DNA from: Citrobacter koseri ATCC BAA-895
Lineage (GTDB): Bacteria; Pseudomonadota; Gammaproteobacteria; Enterobacterales; Enterobacteriaceae
DNA: 64,000 nt
Reading direction: 5' to 3'
Assembly (NCBI RefSeq): GCF_000018045.1
Contig: NC_009792.1
Span: forward strand, 2,542,001 to 2,606,000
The position numbers were made by a program, and so were the translations under genes. The notes under the pieces were generated by a model that saw nothing but the letters and a program-made list of their open reading frames with translations, did no database searches and was not told where the DNA came from. This document shows positions 1 through 10,049 of this stretch, piece after piece (the first letter of the stretch is position 1; each line of letters opens with the position of its first letter).

Positions 1-529
1 CATCAGTGATGCCCCGATGCCGGAAGTGGCCGACCGCGACCGCATTGCTATGATTTCTGAACTGGCGAACGCCAGCGGCATCGCCGGAATGTGCGGTGGC
101 CAGGCGTTGGATCTTGCTGCCGAAGGGAAACAGGTGCCGCTGGAGGCGCTGGAGCGTATCCATCGTCATAAAACGGGCGCGCTGATTCGCGCTGCGGTTC
201 GTCTTGGCGCGCTAAGTGCCGGAGAAAACGGACGAAACGCCTTGCCGATACTCGATAAGTACGCAGAAAGTATCGGCCTTGCCTTCCAGGTCCAGGATGA
301 CATTCTGGATGTGGTGGGCGATACTGCAACGTTGGGTAAACGTCAGGGTGCTGACCAGCAACTTGGCAAAAGTACCTACCCTGCACTTCTGGGCCTTGAG
401 CAAGCCCGGAATAAAGCCCGGGATCTGATCGAAGACGCCCGTCAGTCGTTAACGCAGCTGGCAGACCTCTCACTCGATACCTCGGCACTGGAAGCGCTAG
501 CGGACTACATAATCCAGCGTGATAAATAA
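1..529 (+). CDS. ispA: Farnesyl diphosphate synthase, C-terminal part (cut by window start)
   Basis: Condenses isopentenyl diphosphate with dimethylallyl and geranyl diphosphate to make farnesyl diphosphate for quinones and undecaprenyl carriers, in the cytosol. The visible 176 or so codons correspond to the last 60% of the usual 299-residue protein; the reading frame is open to the window edge, so the 5' end lies outside. The second aspartate-rich motif (QDDILDVVGD) that binds Mg and diphosphate is intact, as is the GKRQGADQQLGKSTYP segment typical of IspA. dxs follows 32 bp downstream on the same strand, so both belong to the isoprenoid operon (xseB-ispA-dxs in relatives). Identification is by near identity with E. 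coli IspA. Confidence 0.97.
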   Translation, partial: ISDAPMPEVADRDRIAMISELANASGIAGMCGGQALDLAAEGKQVPLEALERIHRHKTGALIRAAVRLGALSAGENGRNALPILDKYAESIGLAFQVQDDILDVVGDTATLGKRQGADQQLGKSTYPALLGLEQARNKARDLIEDARQSLTQLADLSLDTSALEALADYIIQRDK

Positions 530-561
530 ACAAACAACAAGTCTTACTTAATAGGCCTCTG

Positions 562-2424
<1,863 letters not shown>

Positions 2425-2480
2425 TCCCCTCCTCGCTCCTGCTATGCTTAATCAATAACGGGTATAACAGGAGCGGAACA

Positions 2481-3455
2481 ATGCAATACAACACCTTAGG
2501 AAAAACAGATCTACGGGTTTCTCGCCTTTGTCTGGGCTGCATGACGTTCGGTGAACCGGATCGCGGCAATCACGCCTGGACGCTACCGGAAGAAAGCAGC
2601 CGCCCCATCATTAAGCGCGCGCTTGAAGGCGGTATTAACTTTTTCGATACCGCCAATAGCTATTCCGCAGGCAGCAGCGAAGAGATTGTGGGTCGCGCGC
2701 TGCGTGATTTCGCCCGCCGCGAAGAGGTGGTGGTCGCCACCAAAGTTTTTCATCGCGTCGGCGACCTGCCAGAAGGATTATCCCGCGCGCAAATCCTGCG
2801 TTCCATTGATGACAGCCTGAAACGTCTGGGTATGGACTATGTGGATATCCTGCAAATTCACCGCTGGGATTACAACACGCCGATAGAAGAGACGCTGGAA
2901 GCGCTGAATGATGTGGTGAAGGCCGGTAAGGCGCGCTATATCGGCGCCTCCTCCATGCACGCCGCGCAGTTTGCCCAGGCGCTGGCGCTGCAAAAACAGC
3001 ACGGCTGGGCGCAGTTTGTCAGTATGCAGGATCATTACAATCTCATCTATCGCGAAGAAGAGCGCGAAATGCTGCCGCTGTGCTATCACGAAGGGATCGC
3101 GGTGATTCCGTGGAGCCCGCTGGCACGAGGACGACTGACGCGCCCGTGGGGAGAAACCACCGCACGTTCGGTATCCGATGAGTTCGGCAAGACGCTGTAC
3201 AGCGAGAGCGATGAGAATGACGCACGGATTGCAGAGCGTCTGACGGGCGTCAGTGAGGATCTTGGCGCAACGCGTGCGCAGGTGGCGCTGGCATGGCTAT
3301 TGAGTAAACCAGGCATCGCTGCGCCGATTATCGGTACATCGCGGGAAGAACAGCTGGATGAGTTGCTCGGAGCGGTGGATTTGACGTTGAAGCCAGAGCA
3401 GATTGCCGAGCTGGAAACGCCATATAAACAGCACCCGGTGGTCGGATTTAAATAA
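2481..3455 (+). CDS. yajO: Aldo/keto reductase family protein YajO
   Basis: NADPH-dependent aldo/keto reductase-fold protein of 324 residues, the same length as E. coli YajO. E. coli YajO has been linked to DXP formation from ribulose 5-phosphate when dxs is bypassed, which suits its position directly after dxs. The catalytic tetrad elements are visible: the FFDTANSYSAGSSE region (Asp and Tyr near residues 55-60), the Lys in VATKVF, and the His in LQIHRWD. The start at 2481 is preceded by AGGAG. It is followed by a REP element and meets pgpA head-on. Confidence 0.95.
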   Translation: MQYNTLGKTDLRVSRLCLGCMTFGEPDRGNHAWTLPEESSRPIIKRALEGGINFFDTANSYSAGSSEEIVGRALRDFARREEVVVATKVFHRVGDLPEGLSRAQILRSIDDSLKRLGMDYVDILQIHRWDYNTPIEETLEALNDVVKAGKARYIGASSMHAAQFAQALALQKQHGWAQFVSMQDHYNLIYREEEREMLPLCYHEGIAVIPWSPLARGRLTRPWGETTARSVSDEFGKTLYSESDENDARIAERLTGVSEDLGATRAQVALAWLLSKPGIAAPIIGTSREEQLDELLGAVDLTLKPEQIAELETPYKQHPVVGFK

Positions 3456-3471
3456 TATTGCCCGATGAGCA

Positions 3472-3512
3472 TGTAGGCCGGATAAGGCATGTATGTCGCC
3501 ATCCGGCCTACA
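3472..3512. repeat. REP palindrome between yajO and pgpA
   Basis: A tgtaggccggataagg arm and a catccggcctaca arm form an imperfect inverted repeat, the standard enterobacterial REP/PU design. It lies between the convergent yajO and pgpA genes and can protect or terminate both transcripts. Confidence 0.85.
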
Positions 3513-3515
3513 GGT

Positions 3516-4031
3516 TTAAAACAACCCGATGGGCCAATGGTGCCCAATGAAATAAAGCAGACCGGCGGAAATAACCCCTGCGACGATATCGTCAACCATT
3601 ATTCCCATTCCGCCGTGTACGTTACGGTCGAACCAGCGAATCGGCCAGGGTTTCCACATATCCAGAATACGGAAAATCACAAATCCGGCGGCAACCCACT
3701 GCCAGTCCATCGTAGGGAGCGCCATCAGGGTGATCCACATCCCGATAAACTCATCCCAGACAATGCTACCGTGATCGTGAACGCCCATATCCTTCGCCGT
3801 TCGGTGGCAAAGATAAACGCCAATACAGATCCCCAACATCACCACCAGCGAGTAGAGCTGCCAGGGCAGAAATGTCATCAGATACCAGAATGGGATCGCC
3901 GCTAACGACCCCATTGTTCCCGGAATAATCGGGCTGAGGCCGCTGCCAAACCCGGTAGCCAGCAAGTGCCACGGGTTACGCAGGCTCAGCCGACTTTTGG
4001 CAACATCTTTATGGCGTGGCAAAATGGTCAT
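3516..4031 (-). CDS. pgpA: Phosphatidylglycerophosphatase A
   Basis: Inner-membrane phosphatase that dephosphorylates phosphatidylglycerol phosphate to phosphatidylglycerol. The 171-residue product starts MTILPRHKDVAKSRL; a longer upstream in-frame ORF exists but E. coli PgpA (172 aa) begins at the same point. Conserved acidic and histidine residues (HDHGSIVWDE) lie between hydrophobic segments, including MTFLPWQLYSLVVMLG. Its start lies 23 nt inside the end of thiL, so translation is probably coupled. It is the last gene of the nrdR-ribD-ribH-nusB-thiL-pgpA run. Confidence 0.96.
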   Translation of the reverse strand: MTILPRHKDVAKSRLSLRNPWHLLATGFGSGLSPIIPGTMGSLAAIPFWYLMTFLPWQLYSLVVMLGICIGVYLCHRTAKDMGVHDHGSIVWDEFIGMWITLMALPTMDWQWVAAGFVIFRILDMWKPWPIRWFDRNVHGGMGIMVDDIVAGVISAGLLYFIGHHWPIGLF

Positions 4032-4986
4032 ATCCTTTCCAGTCAAAAGTGACAGGCTTTCCGTCACGCATGAAGCTGATGCCTTCCACATCCGCACTCA
4101 TTTGTCCGATGCAGGTAAACGGTACGCCAAGATTCCCCAGCGCCACATCCAGCGCGCCACGGTTCAACTCCGGTACAGTGAAGCATAATTCATAATCTTC
4201 ACCGCCGGAAAGCGCCCAGCGCAGCGCCTGCCCGGGATCAACATGACGGGTAACCGCCTCAGAATACCGCAGCGCATCCACATCCACCCGCGCACCACAG
4301 CCGCTGGCGTTAACGATATGCCGCAAATCAGAAATCAGGCCATCGGAAAGATCGATCGCCGCATTCGCCAGGTCGCGCAGAGCTTGCCCCTGCAAAATAC
4401 GCGGCGTCGGGCGCAGGTGCCGCTTAATCAAGTAGTCTGCGTCTTTCGCATCCGCCACCTGTAAGCGATGCTGTAAAATCGCCAGCCCAGCGGCGCTGTC
4501 CCCCGGCGTGCCGGTGATGTAAATCCTGTCGCCAGGTTTTGCCCCGGAACGCTTGAGCGCGCGTCCCACGGGCACATAGCCATGAATACCCAGCGTCATC
4601 GACAGCGGCCCACGCGTGGTGTCGCCGCCAATCAGCTGCATATCGTAGTAATTCAGCAGGTCAAACAGGCTGTCGCTAAACGCTTCCAGCCACGCTTCGT
4701 CAACGTCCGGCAGAGTCAGGGCCAGCGTCAGCCAGGCCGGATCGGCCCCCATCGCCGCCAGATCGCTTAAGTTAACCGCCAGCGCTTTCCAGGCCAGATC
4801 GGCAGGATCGATATCAGTCAGGAAATGGTTGCCCGCCACCAGCGTATCGGTACTGATCGCCAGCGTCTGTTTTTCAGGAATATTCAGGAGAGCGCAATCG
4901 TCACCGATACCGGTTTCGACGTCGAGACGAGAGCTTCTAACACGGTCAAAATAACGGGCAATCAGGGAGAACTCGCCGCATGCCAT
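4009..4986 (-). CDS. thiL: Thiamine-monophosphate kinase
   Basis: ATP-dependent phosphorylation of thiamine monophosphate to thiamine diphosphate, the final step of cofactor synthesis. The 325-residue protein matches the E. coli length and has the ThiL/PurM fold signature: GIGDDCALL near residue 26, STDTLVAGNHF near 45, and IGGDTTRGPL near residue 119. A hairpin with a long T tract lies between this gene and nusB (see the terminator entry), so part of its expression may come from readthrough or a local promoter. Confidence 0.97.
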   Translation of the reverse strand: MACGEFSLIARYFDRVRSSRLDVETGIGDDCALLNIPEKQTLAISTDTLVAGNHFLTDIDPADLAWKALAVNLSDLAAMGADPAWLTLALTLPDVDEAWLEAFSDSLFDLLNYYDMQLIGGDTTRGPLSMTLGIHGYVPVGRALKRSGAKPGDRIYITGTPGDSAAGLAILQHRLQVADAKDADYLIKRHLRPTPRILQGQALRDLANAAIDLSDGLISDLRHIVNASGCGARVDVDALRYSEAVTRHVDPGQALRWALSGGEDYELCFTVPELNRGALDVALGNLGVPFTCIGQMSADVEGISFMRDGKPVTFDWKGYDHFATP

Positions 4987-5003
4987 ACGTTATGCCTCAG
5001 CAG

Positions 5004-5055
5004 AAAAAAAGAAAAGGCCGGAGATAGCGGGAATACATCCCGCCACCAGCCGACC
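5004..5055 (-). terminator. Candidate intrinsic terminator/attenuator between nusB and thiL
   Basis: Read on the minus strand, an outer GGTCGG/CCGGCC arm encloses an inner GCGGGA-TGTA-TTCCCGC stem, immediately followed by TTTTCTTTTTTT. This is the layout of a Rho-independent terminator, yet thiL and pgpA follow on the same strand. It probably lowers thiL-pgpA expression relative to nusB. Strength cannot be judged from sequence alone. Confidence 0.6.
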
Positions 5056-5061
5056 TGGAGA

Positions 5062-5481
5062 TTACTTTTTGTTGGGGCGAATCACAGGTGCTGCTTTGTC
5101 CAGTACGCCGTTGACGAACTTGTGGCTGTCTTCGGCACCGAAGGTCTTCGCCAGTTCAATCGCTTCGTTGATGGCCACTTTATATGGCACATCGCTACGT
5201 TTAGACAGTTCAAACAGCGCAATACGCAGCACAGCTTTTTCTACCTGACCCAGCTCTTCCAGCAGACGAGATAGGTACGGTTTCATCAATCCGTCCAGGT
5301 ACGCGCTGTTAGTCGCCACCCCGGACAGCAGTTCACGGAAATACAGAACGTCGACATCTTTTACGTCCTGTTCCGCCAGGAACTGGTATTCAACATCAGC
5401 GATGTCGTTCTGGGACAACTGCCAGGAGTAGAGCGCCTGAACGGCACACTCACGAGCGCGGCGACGAGCAGCAGGTTTCAC
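5062..5481 (-). CDS. nusB: Transcription antitermination protein NusB
   Basis: RNA-binding partner of NusE (S10); it loads on boxA of rRNA leaders and supports processive antitermination. The 139-residue all-helical protein is the same size as in E. coli and begins KPAARRRAREC, an arginine-rich N-terminus used for boxA contact. The start codon is GTG. It lies 19 bp after ribH and is cotranscribed with the riboflavin genes, an arrangement conserved in enterobacteria. Confidence 0.97.
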   Translation of the reverse strand: MKPAARRRARECAVQALYSWQLSQNDIADVEYQFLAEQDVKDVDVLYFRELLSGVATNSAYLDGLMKPYLSRLLEELGQVEKAVLRIALFELSKRSDVPYKVAINEAIELAKTFGAEDSHKFVNGVLDKAAPVIRPNKK

Positions 5482-5500
5482 GGATTTCCCCTTACAAAAA

Positions 5501-5971
5501 TCAGGCCTTGATGGCTTTCAATACATTAATCATTTCAAGCGCGGTCAGTGCGGCTTCCGCACCTTTGTTGCCAGCTTTAGTGCCAGCACGTTCAATGGCT
5601 TGTTCAATACTTTCAGTGGTCAGAACACCAAAGGCTACCGGGATTTCGCTGTCCTGGGCGACGTGCGCCAGGCCGTTGCTTGCACCGCCAGCCACATATT
5701 CAAAGTGCGCGGTACCGCCACGAATCACTGTACCCAGCGCAATCACCGCGTCATATTTACCGGTTTTTGCCAATGCGCCAGCCGCCAGCGGCAGTTCATA
5801 CGCGCCAGGAACCCAAACCACGGTAATATTTTCATCTTTTACCTGACCAATACGCTTCAGGGCGTCAATCGCGCCTTCTAGCAGGCTGTCATTGATAAAA
5901 TTGTTGAAACGCGCAATGGTGATGGCGACGCGAGCGTCCGGGGTAGCAACGTTAGCTTCAATAATGTTCAT
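5501..5971 (-). CDS. ribH: 6,7-dimethyl-8-ribityllumazine synthase
   Basis: Penultimate step of riboflavin synthesis: condenses 5-amino-6-ribitylamino-uracil with dihydroxybutanone phosphate. The 156-residue protein matches the family. Visible active-site segments are ARFNNFIND near residue 20, [11 protein letters not shown] near 55, the [14 protein letters not shown] loop with the catalytic His near residue 89, and FGVLTTES. E. coli calls this gene ribE. An 85-bp gap with an AT-rich promoter-like stretch and a CCCCCTGCGGGG hairpin separates it from ribD, so it may have its own promoter. Confidence 0.97.
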
Positions 5972-6056
5972 ATTCTTCCTTCGGGTTCGATATGGCCCCG
6001 CAGGGGGGCGGATTTTATCATAATACTCGACGCGCCGCTTCTCTATTTCGAAGCCT

Positions 6057-7160
6057 TTACGCGGGAATCAAATGCAGGCAAACATCCGGGCCTACATGGC
6101 GTATCTCGTTGAATTTAAAATGGGGTGCCTCGCTCAGTTTCTCAAGCCCCGGCAGCACACATAATCCTCGCGCATCACTTCCTAACAGTTTAGGCGCAAC
6201 ATAGACGATAAGCTCGTCCACCACGCCCGCCTGCAACAGCGCGCCCGCAAGCACCGGCCCGGCCTCCACCCAGATGCTGTTAATCTGCTGTTTACCCAAC
6301 AGCATCATCAGCACCACCAGATCCAGATGACCGTTATGCTCCGGCACCCGCAGGCTGCGAACCGTCTCAGGCCAGATGCGGGAATCGTCCTGTGTACGGG
6401 CAAACCAGGTATCTCCCGGCTGCTGCACAATACGGTGCTCCGGCGTCACGCGGTTTTGGCTGTCGAGGACAATGCGAATCGGCTGACGCAGGTTTTCCTG
6501 CGGATAGAGAGTCTGGGTTGAGGCATCCAGTTCAGGCCAGCGAACCGTTAACGCCGGGTCGTCGGCCAGCACCGTCGCGCTGCTGGTCAGAATCGCATGG
6601 CTTTGCGCCCGTAAACGCTGCACATCGCGCCGCGCCTGCGGGGAGGTAATCCACTGGCTTTCACCGCTGGCCATCGCCGTGCGGCCATCCAGCGATGCGC
6701 CGAGCTTGAGCTGCACATACGGGAAGCCAGTGCGCATCCGCTTGAGGAAACCTTTGTTCAGCTGTTCCGTTTCGCTCATCATCAGCCCGTGGCTGACGTC
6801 GATCCCCGCCTGCTGCAAACGGTACAGCCCACGTCCCGCGACCTGCGGATTGGGGTCCTGCATCGCCGCAACGACCCGTGCCACGCCAGCGGCAATCAAC
6901 GCATCGCAGCACGGCGGCGTACGGCCATGATGGCTACACGGTTCAAGCGTGACATACGCGGTCGCGCCTTTGGCTTTGTCTCCCGCCATACGCAGCGCAT
7001 GGACTTCAGCATGCGGTTCACCCGCGCGATGATGGTAGCCTTCGCCAACGATTTCGCCATCTTTGACGATCACACAGCCTACATTCGGGTTCGGGTGCGT
7101 GGTGAAACGCCCGCGCTGCGCCAGCTTCAGCGCACGCGCCATGTAAAACTCATCCAGCAT
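6057..7160 (-). CDS. ribD: Bifunctional riboflavin deaminase/reductase
   Basis: Two-domain enzyme for steps two and three of riboflavin synthesis. The N-terminal deaminase (about residues 1-145) carries the zinc ligands in HAEVHAL and [11 protein letters not shown]; the C-terminal NADPH reductase (about 146-367) begins around [12 protein letters not shown]. Length is 367 residues, as in E. coli. It starts three bases after nrdR stops, so the two are translationally close; the AGGATT ribosome site overlaps the nrdR stop region. Confidence 0.97.
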
Positions 7161-7163
7161 GGC

Positions 7164-7613
7164 TTAATCCTGTAGGCGAGCAATCTCTTCGCCGAATTCT
7201 TTGATGTCTTCGAAACTCCGATAGACGGAGGCAAAGCGGATGTAAGCCACTTTATCGAGCTTTTTCAGTTGCTCCATCACCAGGTTGCCAATCATTTTGC
7301 TGGGAACTTCGCGTTCCCCGGTGGCTCGCAGCTGTGATTTGATGTGATTCAACGCCATTTCGACGTCATCAGAGCTGACAGGGCGTTTTTCCAGCGCTCT
7401 TAGCATACCGCTGCGCAACTTCTCTTCGTTGAAAGGTTCACGCACATCGTTACTTTTCACTACGCGCGGCATAACAAGCTCTGCCACTTCAAAGGTAGTG
7501 AAACGTTCATTACAGACCAGACACTGCCGACGGCGGCGTACGGAAGAGCCCTCACCCACGAGACGAGAGTCAATAACCTTAGTGTCTACGGCGAAACAGA
7601 ATGGGCAATGCAT
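7164..7613 (-). CDS. nrdR: Transcriptional repressor NrdR
   Basis: Zinc-ribbon/ATP-cone repressor of ribonucleotide reductase genes; nucleotide state of the ATP cone controls binding to NrdR boxes. The 149-residue protein starts with the zinc ribbon CPFC...CLVC (residues 3-34), followed by the ATP-cone from about residue 45 (PRVVKSNDVREPFN). First gene of the rib-nusB operon here as in E. coli. A sigma-70 promoter is visible just upstream. Confidence 0.97.
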   Translation of the reverse strand: MHCPFCFAVDTKVIDSRLVGEGSSVRRRRQCLVCNERFTTFEVAELVMPRVVKSNDVREPFNEEKLRSGMLRALEKRPVSSDDVEMALNHIKSQLRATGEREVPSKMIGNLVMEQLKKLDKVAYIRFASVYRSFEDIKEFGEEIARLQD

Positions 7614-7646
7614 ACGGCGTCCTGACCAGGTGGTTAACAGAAATCT

Positions 7647-7674
7647 ATTTTACCCTGAACTGGCGCGACAACAA
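7647..7674 (-). promoter_or_regulatory. Candidate sigma-70 promoter for the nrdR-rib operon
   Basis: On the minus strand TTGTTG (7669-7674) and TAAAAT (7647-7652) are separated by 16 bp, ending about 33 bp before the nrdR start codon. Both hexamers match four or five of six consensus positions. Confidence 0.5.
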
Positions 7675-7765
7675 AGGCGGAGCACTTTTGAGACAAAGGA
7701 TCGATACCTTACGCCCCTTTGCGATCTACCATTAGGGTACCGCGACCATGAAGGAAATAATCTAC

Positions 7766-8305
7766 ATGACAAGACGTTACCTAAGAATTCTCCTGGTGGG
7801 AAGCCTCTTTAGCCTGAGCGCCTGCGCGCAGCAGAGCGAAGTTCGCCAGATGAACCAAAGCGTCAGCACGCTGAATACGGAAATGGCGCAGTTAAACCAG
7901 GAAACCGTGAAGATTACTCAGCAAAATATGTTGAATGCGAAATCCACCAGCGGGGTCTATCTGCTGCCGGGTTCAAAAACGCCTGCCCGCCTGAACAGTC
8001 AGATCGGTACGTTGCGTATGTCCCTGGTGAATATCGCACCCAATGCCGACGGCACACGCGTGACGCTGCGCATTCAGGGAGAATCCAACGATCCGTTACC
8101 GGCGTTTAGCGGTACTGTCGAATACGGGCAGATTCAGGGCACCACGGATAACTATCAGGAAGTGAATGTCCAGAATCAACTGATTAACGCCCCGGCCAGC
8201 ATCCTGGCGCCGAGCGATGTGGACATCCCGTTACAATTAAACGGATTGACGCCCGACCAGTTAGGTTTTGTCCGCGTTCACGATATCCAGCCTGTTAATC
8301 AATAA
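7766..8305 (+). CDS. yajI: Lipoprotein YajI
   Basis: Predicted exported lipoprotein of unknown function, 179 residues when started at 7766. This start is chosen because AAGGA lies ten bases upstream and the product begins MTRRYLRILLVGSL, a proper type II signal with lipobox LSAC; an in-frame ATG at 7748 would add six residues. After the lipid-anchor Cys comes a short coiled-coil-like stretch (QMNQSVSTLNTEMAQLNQE), then a beta-rich domain. It stands alone between the divergent nrdR operon and tsx. Confidence 0.88.
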   Translation: MTRRYLRILLVGSLFSLSACAQQSEVRQMNQSVSTLNTEMAQLNQETVKITQQNMLNAKSTSGVYLLPGSKTPARLNSQIGTLRMSLVNIAPNADGTRVTLRIQGESNDPLPAFSGTVEYGQIQGTTDNYQEVNVQNQLINAPASILAPSDVDIPLQLNGLTPDQLGFVRVHDIQPVNQ

Positions 8306-8605
8306 ACCTTCGGCGGAGCGTTTTGTGCGTTCCGCAACATCCCTCCCCGGCTTTTTGTTACTCCCCTGACATCACCGCAATTTTTGCTAAAAGTTGGCAA
8401 CATTCATGAAAGTCAGTACAATCGCCGCGCTTAAAGTACGCAAACGTGAACGCAATCGATTACGTAGATGATAGATCTGTGAAACAAGACATATTTTTGT
8501 GAGCAATGATTTCTATAATAGGCTCCGCAGAAACACGAAATATTTAGAAACGCAAATTGCGCCTTTTTCATTCCCTTCAAGGGATTTCAAACAGTGGCAT
8601 ACAAT
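8306..8605 (+). promoter_or_regulatory. tsx control region
   Basis: Three hundred bases without a gene. A TATAAT hexamer at 8514-8519 is a good minus-10; the matching minus-35 region is poor, as expected for an activator-dependent promoter. Several CRP-like half sites (gtgaacgcaatcgattacg near 8446, ctgtgaaac near 8477, ttgtgagc near 8497) surround it. In E. coli tsx is controlled by CRP/CytR and DeoR; the individual sites here are inference. Confidence 0.55.
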
Positions 8606-9460
8606 ATGAAAAAAACATTACTTGCAGCCGGTGCAGTGCTGGCGCTCTCATCGTCCTTTACTGTTAACGCAGCAGAAAATGACAAACCGCAATACCTTTC
8701 AGACTGGTGGCACCAGAGCGTTAACGTCGTAGGCAGCTACCATACCCGTTTCGGACCGCAGCTCCGTAACGATACCTATCTGGAATATGAAGCATTCGCG
8801 AAAAAAGACTGGTTCGATTTCTACGGCTATATGGATGCGCCGGTATTCTTCGGCGGTAACACCAACGCGAAGGGTATCTGGAACCACGGTTCCCCGCTGT
8901 TCATGGAAATTGAACCGCGTTTCTCTATCGACAAACTGACCGGAGCCGACCTGAGCTTTGGCCCGTTCAAAGAGTGGTATTTCGCTAACAACTACATCTA
9001 TGACATGGGTCGTAACAAGTCTGGCCGTCAGAGCACCTGGTACATGGGTCTGGGTACTGACATCGAAACCGGTCTGCCGATGAGCCTGTCTCTGAACGTC
9101 TATGCGAAGTACCAGTGGCAGAACTACCTGGCTGATAACGAAAACGAGTGGGACGGCTACCGTTTCAAAGTGAAATACTTCGTGCCACTCACCGAGCTGT
9201 GGGGCGGCAACCTGAGCTACATCGGTTTCACTAACTTTGACTGGGGCTCCGATCTGGGCGACTCTCAGTACCGTACCAGCAACTCTATCGCATCCAGCCA
9301 CATCCTGGCGCTGAACTACGATCACTGGCACTACTCTGTGGTGGCTCGTTACTTCCATAACGGCGGACAGTGGGAAAACGGCGCTCAGCCGGTATGGCAA
9401 TCCGAAACGGTTAAAGCTACCGGTTGGGGTGGCTACCTGGTTGTCGGTTACAACTTCTAA
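8606..9460 (+). CDS. tsx: Nucleoside-specific channel Tsx
   Basis: Outer-membrane 12-stranded nucleoside channel and, in E. coli, receptor for phage T6 and colicin K. Start placed at the ATG at 8606 giving MKKTLLAAGAVLAL, a classic signal peptide cleaved after VNA; a GTG four codons upstream is less likely. The mature protein ends in Phe as outer-membrane barrels do. Length is 284 residues against 294 in E. coli; the loss is in two external loops, after GSDLGD and after NGGQWEN, which are exactly where phage-resistance changes map in E. coli Tsx. Confidence 0.96.
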   Translation: MKKTLLAAGAVLALSSSFTVNAAENDKPQYLSDWWHQSVNVVGSYHTRFGPQLRNDTYLEYEAFAKKDWFDFYGYMDAPVFFGGNTNAKGIWNHGSPLFMEIEPRFSIDKLTGADLSFGPFKEWYFANNYIYDMGRNKSGRQSTWYMGLGTDIETGLPMSLSLNVYAKYQWQNYLADNENEWDGYRFKVKYFVPLTELWGGNLSYIGFTNFDWGSDLGDSQYRTSNSIASSHILALNYDHWHYSVVARYFHNGGQWENGAQPVWQSETVKATGWGGYLVVGYNF

Positions 9461-9505
9461 GCGGTTTATTTGCCGCCCGGCCAGCACAGCGCCGGGCACA
9501 GAAAG

Positions 9506-9539
9506 AGCACCGAACGCGCAACGCGCCGGTGCTTTTTTA
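9506..9539 (+). terminator. tsx intrinsic terminator
   Basis: AGCACCG and CGGTGCT arms (9506-9512 and 9527-9533) around a GC-rich loop, followed by TTTTTTA. Its right edge touches the yajD stop codon, so it may serve both convergent genes. Confidence 0.85.
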
Positions 9540-9884
9540 TTTCTTCTGATCCATCATCGCTTTCAGATTAGCGAAAGGGTTATGCATCGCAGCGCCGACA
9601 TATTTCTGCGCATCCTCCCCGGCAATAACGGTTGAGCCATACTGATCGGCTTCGGTATATTTCGAATGCTCATGATCGTGACAGTACAGACACAGCAACT
9701 CCCAGTTACTGCCGTCTTCCGGGTTATTGGTGTGGTCGTGATCGATATGATGGACGGTTAATTCGCGCAGGTTAGAGTAAACAAATTCGCGAGAGCATCG
9801 CCCGCATACCCACGGAAATAATTTGAGCGCCTTTTCACGATAGCCGTTTTCCAGCCGCGTATAGTTTTTAGGGATAATCGCCAT
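9537..9884 (-). CDS. yajD: HNH nuclease family protein YajD
   Basis: Small protein of 115 residues with an HNH endonuclease-like domain: CGRCSREF zinc knuckle, then VHHIDHDHTNNPEDGSNW and LLCLYCHDHEHS, which together give the His-Asn-His core and the two CxxC zinc pairs. Same length as E. coli YajD, whose cellular role is unknown. It stands alone, convergent with tsx and upstream of nothing on its strand. Confidence 0.93.
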   Translation of the reverse strand: MAIIPKNYTRLENGYREKALKLFPWVCGRCSREFVYSNLRELTVHHIDHDHTNNPEDGSNWELLCLYCHDHEHSKYTEADQYGSTVIAGEDAQKYVGAAMHNPFANLKAMMDQKK

Positions 9885-9996
9885 AGTGACTCTGTATCTG
9901 CGTTGAATGTAGGGTTATGAGCAAGTTTAACACTCTGCGTACCCCATTGCCCGTGAAGGATGCAGAAGCCCGCTTAACCACAGGCTTTTTTAGCGA

Positions 9997-10027
9997 TAAA
10001 AAAATCCCGGCCATGCGACCGGGATTC
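9997..10027 (-). terminator. Terminator of the queA-tgt-yajC-secDF operon
   Basis: On the minus strand AATCCCGG and CCGGGATT arms are followed by a run of Ts, 23 bp after the secF stop. This is a clear Rho-independent terminator. Confidence 0.88.
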
Positions 10028-10049
10028 CAGTAATAACGTGACTGCGTGA

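Noticed and set aside
9965..9990. Weak plus-strand hairpin with T run downstream of nothing
   Set aside because: AAGCC...GGCTTTTTT lies between yajD's start and secF's end with no plus-strand gene before it; probably chance.
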